This document shows positions 1 to 5,494 of a stretch of 5,494 bases of DNA, piece by piece (the first letter of the stretch is position 1; every line of letters starts with the position of its first letter). A program made the translations under genes and the position numbers. The notes beneath the pieces were generated by a model. The model was not told where the DNA came from. It saw only the letters and a program-made list of their open reading frames with translations, and did no database searches. Origin of the DNA: Firmicutes bacterium UBA5500 (GTDB taxonomy: Bacteria > Bacillota > UBA994 > UBA5500). Where the stretch lies: positions 44,671 to 50,164 of the forward strand of contig DIPA01000050.1 of the NCBI GenBank assembly GCA_002427055.1, written 5' to 3'.

Positions 1-56
1 TTTACATGGTCAGTAGGATGAAGGTTTTTGCAGTTAAACAGCTAATATTAGATTAG
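1..56 (+). CDS. Possible C-terminal tail of an upstream gene (Elp3-like radical SAM protein?)
   Basis: Reading from base 3, the frame is open from the left edge to a TAG at 54-56 and gives YMVSRMKVFAVKQLILD. The other two + frames stop sooner, at 14-16 and 19-21. Elp3-like radical SAM/acetyltransferase proteins commonly end in a motif like GPYMVKxL, and in many Clostridia such a gene lies between rnc and smc. The YMVSRM string resembles that ending but carries eleven extra residues. Only 17 codons are visible, so the identity is an inference and the frame could be open by chance. If real, the gene ends 29 bases before smc, consistent with one operon. Confidence 0.3.
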   Translation, partial: YMVSRMKVFAVKQLILD

Positions 57-72
57 CACACTTTAGTCAAGG

Positions 73-79
73 AAGGAGG
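73..79 (+). promoter_or_regulatory. Ribosome binding site of smc
   Basis: AAGGAGG is a perfect Shine-Dalgarno core with six bases between it and the GTG at 86-88. It fixes the GTG as the start and compensates for the non-ATG codon. No convincing sigma-A promoter is visible in bases 1-72, so smc is probably transcribed from further upstream. Confidence 0.85.
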
Positions 80-85
80 GCTGGC

Positions 86-3000
86 GTGCATATTAAGCGT
101 CTAGAATTACGTGGTTTCAAATCATTTGCTGACAAGACAGAATTGCACTTAGCAAATGGTATGACAGCAGTAGTCGGCCCTAATGGCAGTGGGAAAAGCA
201 ACCTAGCTGATGCAATTAAGTGGGTACTTGGAGAGCAGAGTGTGAAGGCTCTGCGAGGAGCTCGCATGGACGAGTTGATTTTCTCCGGTACGAAAACCCG
301 TCGTGGTTTGGGTCTGGCTGAAGTGAGTCTTGTATTTGATAATGAGAGTGGTCGCTTCCCGATAGCTTTCAATGAGGTAGCTGTAACTAGGCGTATTTTC
401 AAGTCGGGCGAAAGTGAATACTACTTGAATCAGGCCAAGTGCCGTCTGCGTGATATACAAGACCTTTTTTTAGACACTGGTATTGGCAAAGATGCCTATT
501 CCTTCATTGGACAAGGACGTATTGACGAATTGTTATCGGCTCGTCCTGAAGATAGACGAGCCATTTTTGAGGAAGTGGCTGGTATAGCCAAGTACAAGGC
601 GCGCAAACGGGAGACCGAGAACAAGTTGCGAGACGCTGAGGCAGCACTTACTCGCATTCATGACTTATTGCATGAGCTAGAGAACGAAAGGGAACCTTTA
701 GAGGCTGAAGCGCTAAGAGCTAAGGAGTATCTGCGGTTAGAGGCTGAGCTGAATGGTGTAGAGCGTGAGCTCTTGCTTTATGAGCTAAACATGGCTGAAC
801 GGCGCCTAGAGCGGGATAACCGTCAGCGGCACGATCTGCAGGATCAAAGCCAACAGAGGCAAGCACAACTCCTGCAATCAGAAGCTGAGGAAGAGTCTTT
901 GCGTTTGCAGCTAGCAACCATGCAAGAGGATCTGGAAGCAAGTAATCAGAGGCTTTTGGCAGCTGTCAGACAACAGGAGCAATTGGCCAGTAAAAAGCAA
1001 GTTTTGGCCAGCCGATGCGCGGACAAGCAGGCTCAAGTTGACTTGCTTCAGGCCAAGGAGGCAGAACTTGCGTCTAGTAGTCGAATTTTTGCTGAGGCCG
1101 AGCAAACGGGGTCAGCTGCTTTGGCTGAGATAAGGAAGGCAAGTAAAGAAGCAGAGGAAAGCTTAAAGACGTGCCAAGACCAGTTGCAGAGTCTAGCTGT
1201 TAATTCGGCTGATGAGGAACTCATCCAAGCAGAGGTCAAGTTGCAACAAGTGACGAAAACGCAGAATGCTGCGGTGCTTAATGCCAAGTTGTGGCAAGAC
1301 CGAATGGCTCGCTTGCAGAGCCAGCATGCAGCAGAGCATAAGCAATTAATAGAACTCGAAGAGCGTTATCAACAGCTACAGGTCAGCGTAAGTCAAGTGG
1401 CCGCGGAGCGAGCAGCGCTGGAAGCTAAAGTGCAACATCTACACGAAGTAGTTACAGCATCCAGGGAAGAACGTGGTCAAGTTGCACAAGTTCTTACTGA
1501 GTCTGAGAAGACACAGAGGCATCTCATGCAGGAGTTAGCAGTCAGACAAAGCAGGTTTTCGCTTCTGCGAGAAGTCGTCGACGGCTTGGAAGGTTATCAG
1601 CGTGGGGTGCGCGGTTTATTACAAGCCAAGAATCAAGGGCAGGCTAGTCTGCAGGGCATTGTGGGTGTAGTAGGTGATTTGCTACACGTAGATGCCAAGT
1701 ACGAGGTGGCGGTGGAGGCCGCTTTAGGAGGTAGCATACAGTTTCTGCTGGCGGAGACTGAAGCAGATGCAGAAAAAGCAATCGAGTGGCTGAAGAGTCA
1801 TCAGATGGGAAGAGCAACTTTTTTGCCGCTGGATGTAGTGCGACCCCGGCAGCTACGCCCGCTTGAACTCGAGGCTGCGCGGCAGGCAGGCGCAATTGGT
1901 TTTGCGGTGGACTTAGTGCAATATGATCTCCATTTGGCTAATGCGATGGGGCACTTACTGGGTCATGTCCTTTTTGTTGAAACACTGCCACAGGCGATCG
2001 CTATTGCTCGCCGTACGAAGCACCAAGTACGCATAGTCACCCTAGAAGGTGATGTGCTGATGCCTGGAGGGTCATTGAGTGGTGGTAGTCGACAACGTCA
2101 GGGCTCCAGCTTATTAGGTCGTTCGCGAGAACTGGCAAGCTTAGCAGAAGCACAAGCAAACTTGGAAAAGCAGTTAGCAAAGCTGAAAGCTGATGTAGGG
2201 CAGTGCAAGGCTAAAGTGGAACAGCAGCAGCATGTTTGCCAGCAACAGGAGGCGAAATTAATACAGGAACAAGCAGCCCTGCAAAAACTGGTAGCGCGCG
2301 AAGTAGCTCTTACACAGACAATGGTAGACCAGAAGAAACAGCTGGCAGAATATGTTCTGAAAGAGCAGAATACTAAAGCGCAACTTGCTACCTGTATACG
2401 ATCTCAAGAGCAGGCGGAGGAAGAACTGAACGCTGCAAATGTTGCCTGGCAGGCACAAGAGCAATTGCTGCTGGAGCTACGAAGTAAGGCCGCAGGGCAT
2501 TTACATGAGCGCCAAGTTTTGGAAGGCCAGATTCATCAGGCAGAAATAACTTTGGTAAGCTTACGAGAACAGGAGGCTAGCCGCCAGCGGGAATTGGTGA
2601 CTGCTAGGCAGAGACTTGCCGAAACACGGGTAGCAGTACAAGATATAGCGTCTGAACGTCTGGGCCTTGTTGAACAGTTAGCTAGCGATAGTGCCCTATT
2701 AGAGAACTTGCAGCAAGAAATAGCCACCCAAACTCAGGTCGTAACAGATTCTCAGGATCAGTTGGCAGAACTAAAGGCAAGAATGGTTGCTGCTAATCAA
2801 CATTTGCTGGGTAATCGAGAACTAGTGAGAAAAGCGCGCGAAGAGTTGGAATCAGTTAATAAGCAACTCTATAATCTAGAATTGCGTTTGTCGCGTCTAG
2901 AAGCAGATTGTGATGGTATGGTAAAGCGACTTGAGCGGGAGTTTGCTATTGCAGATCGAGCTGGACTGCATTCTACTTTGCAGAGTCGTATCCAGGGGGA

Positions 3001-3643
3001 AGAAAGACAAGGTAAGCTACAGGAGGAGCTTTTGCTACTTGGTCCGGTAAGGGTTGGAGCTCTGCAAGAATTAGAGAGATTGAGTGAAAGGATTGCTTTT
3101 CTACGCAGCCAGGAAGCAGATGTGCTTACTTCTCGTCAGTCTCTGGAAGACATTATCACAGAAATTGATCAAATCATGGCGAAACGTTTCTCAGAGAGCT
3201 TTGCTCAGATACGCCGAGCTTTTATACGTGTCTTTCAGGAGTTATTTGGCGGTGGTGAGGCCGAGCTTCGCCTCAGTGATGCTGAACAACCGTTGGAGTC
3301 AGGGATAGAGATTATGGCGCAGCCACCGGGCAAGAATCTGCAAAATATCGATCTATTATCAGGCGGAGAGAAAGCTTTGACGGCAATTGCTTTACTTTGT
3401 GCGACGCTTGAGGTAAAACCTACTCCGTTTTGCTTACTCGATGAGATCGACGCATCTCTAGACGACATTAATACAAAACGTCTCATGCAAGTGATAGCAC
3501 GTCTGGCTCAAGACACACAATTTATCCTAATTACCCATTCCAAAGAGACAATGCTTGCTGTCGATACTCTGTATGGGGTAACTATGCCTGAACACGGAGT
3601 ATCTCAGCTGATTAACGTAGAATTGAGCGACATTGAGAGCTAA
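86..3643 (+). CDS. smc: Chromosome segregation/condensation ATPase SMC
   Basis: This is the core subunit of the SMC-ScpAB condensin, which uses ATP to extrude and align DNA loops from the replication origin on the nucleoid. The 1185-residue length is normal for the family (about 1186 in B. subtilis). The N-terminal head has Walker A GPNGSGKSN at 31-39, an R-loop arginine at 57 and a Q-loop glutamine at 143 in FIGQGRIDELLSARPEDRR. A Gln/Glu/Ala-rich coiled coil covers about 170-495. The hinge runs from GLEGYQRGVRG (500-510) to GGSLSGGS (661-668), followed by LLGRSREL. The returning coil reaches about 985. The C-terminal head has LGPVRVGA (from about 985), FGGG (1054-1057), ABC signature LLSGGEK (1090-1096), and Walker B/D-loop LLDEIDASLDD (1117-1127) with D1119 and catalytic E1120. 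All ATPase residues are intact. The GTG start follows a strong Shine-Dalgarno. The closely spaced ftsY downstream suggests co-transcription. scpA and scpB are not in the window. Confidence 0.98.
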   Translation: MHIKRLELRGFKSFADKTELHLANGMTAVVGPNGSGKSNLADAIKWVLGEQSVKALRGARMDELIFSGTKTRRGLGLAEVSLVFDNESGRFPIAFNEVAVTRRIFKSGESEYYLNQAKCRLRDIQDLFLDTGIGKDAYSFIGQGRIDELLSARPEDRRAIFEEVAGIAKYKARKRETENKLRDAEAALTRIHDLLHELENEREPLEAEALRAKEYLRLEAELNGVERELLLYELNMAERRLERDNRQRHDLQDQSQQRQAQLLQSEAEEESLRLQLATMQEDLEASNQRLLAAVRQQEQLASKKQVLASRCADKQAQVDLLQAKEAELASSSRIFAEAEQTGSAALAEIRKASKEAEESLKTCQDQLQSLAVNSADEELIQAEVKLQQVTKTQNAAVLNAKLWQDRMARLQSQHAAEHKQLIELEERYQQLQVSVSQVAAERAALEAKVQHLHEVVTASREERGQVAQVLTESEKTQRHLMQELAVRQSRFSLLREVVDGLEGYQRGVRGLLQAKNQGQASLQGIVGVVGDLLHVDAKYEVAVEAALGGSIQFLLAETEADAEKAIEWLKSHQMGRATFLPLDVVRPRQLRPLELEAARQAGAIGFAVDLVQYDLHLANAMGHLLGHVLFVETLPQAIAIARRTKHQVRIVTLEGDVLMPGGSLSGGSRQRQGSSLLGRSRELASLAEAQANLEKQLAKLKADVGQCKAKVEQQQHVCQQQEAKLIQEQAALQKLVAREVALTQTMVDQKKQLAEYVLKEQNTKAQLATCIRSQEQAEEELNAANVAWQAQEQLLLELRSKAAGHLHERQVLEGQIHQAEITLVSLREQEASRQRELVTARQRLAETRVAVQDIASERLGLVEQLASDSALLENLQQEIATQTQVVTDSQDQLAELKARMVAANQHLLGNRELVRKAREELESVNKQLYNLELRLSRLEADCDGMVKRLEREFAIADRAGLHSTLQSRIQGEERQGKLQEELLLLGPVRVGALQELERLSERIAFLRSQEADVLTSRQSLEDIITEIDQIMAKRFSESFAQIRRAFIRVFQELFGGGEAELRLSDAEQPLESGIEIMAQPPGKNLQNIDLLSGGEKALTAIALLCATLEVKPTPFCLLDEIDASLDDINTKRLMQVIARLAQDTQFILITHSKETMLAVDTLYGVTMPEHGVSQLINVELSDIES

Positions 3644-3646
3644 CAA

Positions 3647-3652
3647 GAGGAG
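3647..3652 (+). promoter_or_regulatory. Ribosome binding site of ftsY, with long spacing
   Basis: GAGGAG lies just after the smc stop codon and twelve bases before the TTG start, which is longer than the usual five to nine. The nearer AAGG (3660-3663) leaves only one base before the start and is unlikely to work. An in-frame TAA at 3659-3661 rules out any earlier start, so the weak spacing belongs to the real start. Confidence 0.6.
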
Positions 3653-3664
3653 TGTGTATAAGGT

Positions 3665-4579
3665 TTGAGTTTCTTCAACAGATTGAAACAAGGCTTACAA
3701 AAGACACGGCACGGCTTTATCGGTAAGATAGAGCAGCTGATTACAGGTCGCAAGTTAGATGAGGAGTTATTTGAGGAACTTGAGGAGTTGCTCATCACTA
3801 GTGATGTGGGGGTGCGCACTGCCTTAGATTTGGTAGAAGAATTGCGCGAGCTGGCTAGGTCGCAGAAACTATCTACGGGAGAAGAGCTGCGCGAGCTCTT
3901 GCAGCAGCAGTTGCGTCAGTTGCTTGGTGACCAAAAGTTGATGAATATCGAACCAGGACGCCTAAATGTGATAGTCGTTGTAGGTGTTAACGGGGTGGGG
4001 AAAACTACCACAATTGCTAAATTGGCACATCGTTATAAGAATGAAGGCCTTAAGGTTATGCTAGCAGCCGGCGATACTTTTAGAGCTGCCGCTGCAGAGC
4101 AATTAGAGATTTGGGGTAGAAGGATGGCTGTACCTGTTTTACGCCACGATGAGGGTGCTGACCCAGCGGCTGTAGTCTATGATGCCCTGCAGTCCGCCAA
4201 AGCTCGCCAGATTGAAGTGCTCATTGTTGATACAGCGGGTCGTTTGCATACTAAAAGTAACTTGATGCATGAACTAGAGAAGATAGGGCGAGTAGTTGGG
4301 CGAGAATGTCCGGGTGCTCCACACGAAGTACTGCTGGTTATCGATGCTACTACCGGTCAAAATGCAGTAGTACAAGCTGAGCAGTTCGCCGAGAGCGTGC
4401 CTCTTACGGGACTAGTGTTAACCAAAATGGATGGAACTGCTAAGGGCGGCATTATCTTTGCCATAGCTAATCAGCAAAAGCTCCCAGTGAAGTTTATCGG
4501 AGTGGGAGAAACAATGGATGATTTGCGCGATTTTCAGCCGGATGAATTTGTGGCTGCCTTATTCGATCGGGAAAACTAA
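3665..4579 (+). CDS. ftsY: Signal recognition particle receptor GTPase FtsY
   Basis: FtsY is the membrane-associated SRP receptor. It forms a twin-GTPase complex with Ffh to deliver ribosome-nascent chains to SecYEG or YidC. The 304 residues start MSFFNRLKQGLQKTR, a basic, probably amphipathic N-terminal helix like that of other Gram-positive FtsY proteins, with no long acidic A domain. The N domain follows (about 20-95), with EELFEELEELLITSDVGV-type sequence at 33-50. The G domain shows G1 GVNGVGKTT (107-115), the SRP-GTPase insertion-box region DTFRAAAAEQ (from 137), G3 DTAGR (189-193), G4 TKMDG (253-257) and closing loop GVGE (279-282). All nucleotide-binding motifs are intact. The start is TTG: an in-frame TAA six bases upstream excludes longer forms, and the N-terminus fits the family. 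It lies 21 bases after smc and is followed by a strong terminator, so it appears to end the smc-ftsY unit. The DTFRAAA and TKMDGTAKGG motifs and the SMC neighbour favour FtsY over Ffh. Confidence 0.97.
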   Translation: MSFFNRLKQGLQKTRHGFIGKIEQLITGRKLDEELFEELEELLITSDVGVRTALDLVEELRELARSQKLSTGEELRELLQQQLRQLLGDQKLMNIEPGRLNVIVVVGVNGVGKTTTIAKLAHRYKNEGLKVMLAAGDTFRAAAAEQLEIWGRRMAVPVLRHDEGADPAAVVYDALQSAKARQIEVLIVDTAGRLHTKSNLMHELEKIGRVVGRECPGAPHEVLLVIDATTGQNAVVQAEQFAESVPLTGLVLTKMDGTAKGGIIFAIANQQKLPVKFIGVGETMDDLRDFQPDEFVAALFDREN

Positions 4580-4590
4580 TCAGAGACACG

Positions 4591-4617
4591 AAGGCCTTGC
4601 CGCTGGCAAGGCTTTTT
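4591..4617 (+). terminator. Rho-independent terminator after ftsY
   Basis: GCCTTGCC (4594-4601) and GGCAAGGC (4605-4612) form a perfect 8-bp GC-rich stem with the three-base loop GCT. Five T residues (4613-4617) follow directly. The bases AAG at 4591-4593 can pair into the T-tract and extend the stem. It begins 12 bases after the ftsY stop codon, the standard place for an intrinsic terminator. Confidence 0.88.
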
Positions 4618-4619
4618 AC

Positions 4620-4648
4620 TTGACAGGTGCTCAGGAGGCTGTTATTAT
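4620..4648 (+). promoter_or_regulatory. Sigma-A promoter of ylxM-ffh
   Basis: A perfect -35 box TTGACA (4620-4625), an ideal 17-base spacer, and the -10 box TATTAT (4643-4648, five of six consensus bases) are present. Transcription would start near 4655, giving a leader of only about 26 bases before ylxM. The -35 box begins two bases after the T-tract of the ftsY terminator. The strength is inferred from consensus match alone. Confidence 0.8.
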
Positions 4649-4669
4649 TGTCAAGGTAAATGACTTAAC

Positions 4670-4676
4670 AGGTGAT
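4670..4676 (+). promoter_or_regulatory. Ribosome binding site that decides the ylxM start
   Basis: AGGTGAT matches the 3' half of the extended Shine-Dalgarno consensus (AAAGGAGGTGATC). Its AGG ends eight bases before the ATG at 4681. That spacing favours 4681 over the in-frame GTG at 4672 and ATG at 4675, which overlap the site itself. Confidence 0.65.
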
Positions 4677-4680
4677 GAAT

Positions 4681-5016
4681 ATGGAGCACTTTGTGCGGGT
4701 TTACCAGTTGTATGCTTTCTATGGTCAGTTACTGACTGTCAAACAACGACAGGCAGTCGAATGGTATTTTGGGCAAGATTTATCTCTAGCCGAGATTGCA
4801 GATGAACTTGGCACTAGCCGTCAGGCCGTGCATGACCTATTAAAGCGTTCAGAACAGGCATTTCTGGATTACGAGGAAAAACTGGGTTTAGCAAGAAGCT
4901 ATGAAACAGAGCAAAGACACTTGGCTGATCTTGAGGCCTTGCTGAGACAATTGCAGGATAAGGCCGATCCTCGTTGGCAGCAGGTGTTTCAACTGCTGGC
5001 TGAGGTTCGCAAATAG
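4681..5016 (+). CDS. ylxM: SRP-associated helix-turn-helix protein YlxM (UPF0122 family)
   Basis: YlxM is a small DNA-binding-like protein encoded next to ffh in Bacillota. In streptococci it is reported as an accessory factor that influences SRP pathway components; here that role is inferred from family and position. The 111 residues open with MEHFVRVYQLYAFYGQLLT, matching the family's conserved FYxxLLT region. A sigma-70 region-4-like helix-turn-helix spans about 34-59, with LSLAEIADELGTSRQAV and the recognition helix around 46-58. The last 45 residues are charged and probably helical. Starts at 4672 (GTG) and 4675 (ATG) are also in frame, adding three or two residues. In-frame stops at 4657 and 4666 exclude anything longer. 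The gene has its own promoter and sits 13 bases before ffh, so the two are almost certainly co-transcribed. Control of SRP levels or assembly is plausible but not shown by the sequence. Confidence 0.93.
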   Translation: MEHFVRVYQLYAFYGQLLTVKQRQAVEWYFGQDLSLAEIADELGTSRQAVHDLLKRSEQAFLDYEEKLGLARSYETEQRHLADLEALLRQLQDKADPRWQQVFQLLAEVRK

Positions 5017-5020
5017 GAGG
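5015..5020 (+). promoter_or_regulatory. Ribosome binding site of ffh, overlapping the ylxM stop
   Basis: AGGAGG is a perfect Shine-Dalgarno core, nine bases before the ATG at 5030. Its first two bases are the last two of the ylxM stop codon TAG (5014-5016), so ribosomes ending ylxM finish on the ffh site. This suggests translational coupling. Confidence 0.85.
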
Positions 5021-5029
5021 GAGAGCGGT

Positions 5030-5494
5030 ATGGCATTTTCTAGCCTAGCTGAGAAACTGCAAGCTACCTTTAAGCGATTGCGCGGAAAGGGCAAACTAAC
5101 AGAAAAAGATGTAACTGATGCCTTGCGGGAAGTGCGCTTAGCCCTACTAGAGGCAGACGTAAACCACCGTGTAGTTCGTGACTTTGTGGCTGCTATCAAG
5201 GAACGATCGATTGGCGCTGAAGTGATGGAAAGCATCACTCCCGGTCAACAGATTATCAAAATTGTGCATGAGGAAATGATTGAACTCCTGGGTGGTAAGG
5301 CAGGCCGCCTGCAAATAGCCAGCAAGCCACCAACCGTTATTATGTTGGTTGGATTACAGGGTGCTGGTAAAACTACAACAGCTGGCAAATTAGCGCTACA
5401 CTTGCGTAAGAATGGCCGTAGGCCCCTGTTGGTGGCGGCCGACGTTTATCGTCCGGCGGCTATTGAGCAATTGCATGTGGTGGGCAAGCAAGCT
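5030..5494 (+). CDS. ffh: Signal recognition particle GTPase Ffh (SRP54), N-terminal part, cut by the window edge
   Basis: Ffh is the protein core of the bacterial SRP. It binds the SRP RNA and hydrophobic signal sequences through its M domain, and pairs with FtsY through its GTPase domain. The visible 155 codons are open to the right edge and begin MAFSSLAEKLQATFKRLRGK. The four-helix N domain occupies about 1-100 and includes the conserved ALREVRLALLEADVN (31-45). The G domain starts with PTVIMLVGLQGAGKTTT, whose G1 motif GLQGAGKTT is at 108-116, followed by DVYRPAAIEQL (138-148), the Ffh form of the motif that reads DTFRAAA in FtsY. That difference, the MAFSSLAEKL start and the ylxM neighbour identify Ffh rather than a second FtsY. 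Family members are about 440-450 residues, so roughly two thirds, including the rest of the G domain and the methionine-rich M domain, lies outside. The ATG start has an ideal Shine-Dalgarno. Confidence 0.97.
   Translation, partial: MAFSSLAEKLQATFKRLRGKGKLTEKDVTDALREVRLALLEADVNHRVVRDFVAAIKERSIGAEVMESITPGQQIIKIVHEEMIELLGGKAGRLQIASKPPTVIMLVGLQGAGKTTTAGKLALHLRKNGRRPLLVAADVYRPAAIEQLHVVGKQA

Noticed and set aside
28..54. Possible promoter upstream of smc (TTGCAG at 28-33 with TAATAT at 43-48 or TAGATT at 49-54)
   Set aside because: The spacers are 9 and 15 bases, shorter than the 16-18 needed, and the boxes are poor matches when spacing is better. The stretch may also be coding.
67..402. Open frame of 111 codons on the - strand over the start of smc
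   Set aside because: It lies antisense to the highly conserved SMC N-terminal head, has low-complexity Arg/Ser/Pro-rich sequence with no recognisable domain, and is a shadow of smc codon bias. The same holds for the other - strand frames inside smc and ylxM.
3084..3308. Open frame of 74 codons on the + strand inside the 3' part of smc
   Set aside because: It is fully inside the conserved C-terminal SMC head in another frame and has no recognisable family.
3431..3466. SMC Walker B/D-loop reads LLDEIDASLDD rather than the B. subtilis-like VLDEVEAALDE
   Set aside because: The Walker B aspartate, catalytic glutamate and D-loop leucine-aspartate are all kept. The changes are conservative and similar DEID forms occur in other SMC proteins, so no altered function is implied.
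4623..4674. Direct repeat ACAGGTG at 4623-4629 and 4668-4674, considered as a paired operator for YlxM
   Set aside because: The first copy is partly the -35 box and the second is the ylxM Shine-Dalgarno. A 7-base direct repeat within about 100 bases is readily expected by chance, and neither copy is palindromic.
4518..4805. Open frame of 95 codons on the + strand across the ftsY end, terminator and ylxM start
   Set aside because: It reads through the terminator stem and promoter, overlaps two well-supported genes in another frame, and has no suitable ribosome binding site.

Overview
The window is a conserved bacterial housekeeping cluster, all on the + strand, in the order smc - ftsY - ylxM - ffh (cut by the right edge). 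This is the classic gene order of Bacillota, where it usually continues to rpsP. The SMC has almost the same length as that of Bacillus subtilis. FtsY is of the short Gram-positive type without a long acidic A domain, and YlxM is a family typical of Bacillota and Mycoplasmatota. Shine-Dalgarno sequences are strong, two starts are non-ATG (GTG for smc, TTG for ftsY), and the base composition looks balanced. I infer a Clostridia-like member of Bacillota, but nothing here fixes a genus.

Layout: bases 1-56 may be the last codons of an upstream gene, possibly an Elp3-like radical SAM protein. Bases 86-3643 encode full-length chromosome condensation protein SMC. After a 21-base gap, 3665-4579 encodes the SRP receptor GTPase FtsY. 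The only sizeable intergenic stretch (4580-4680) holds a strong intrinsic terminator, directly followed by a near-perfect sigma-A promoter. Then come ylxM (4681-5016) and, with its Shine-Dalgarno overlapping the ylxM stop codon, ffh (5030 to the window end).

How the genes work together: SMC is the ATP-driven DNA loop extruder of the SMC-ScpAB condensin. FtsY and Ffh are the two paired GTPases of co-translational membrane targeting, and YlxM is a small helix-turn-helix accessory protein of the same SRP pathway. The terminator/promoter junction splits the cluster into two transcription units, smc-ftsY (with whatever lies upstream) and ylxM-ffh, so receptor and SRP core can be expressed at different levels.

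I found no evidence of a novel system, mobile element, CRISPR array or RNA gene. The most interesting points are regulatory: the terminator/promoter junction and the contrast in translation signals between ftsY and ffh.
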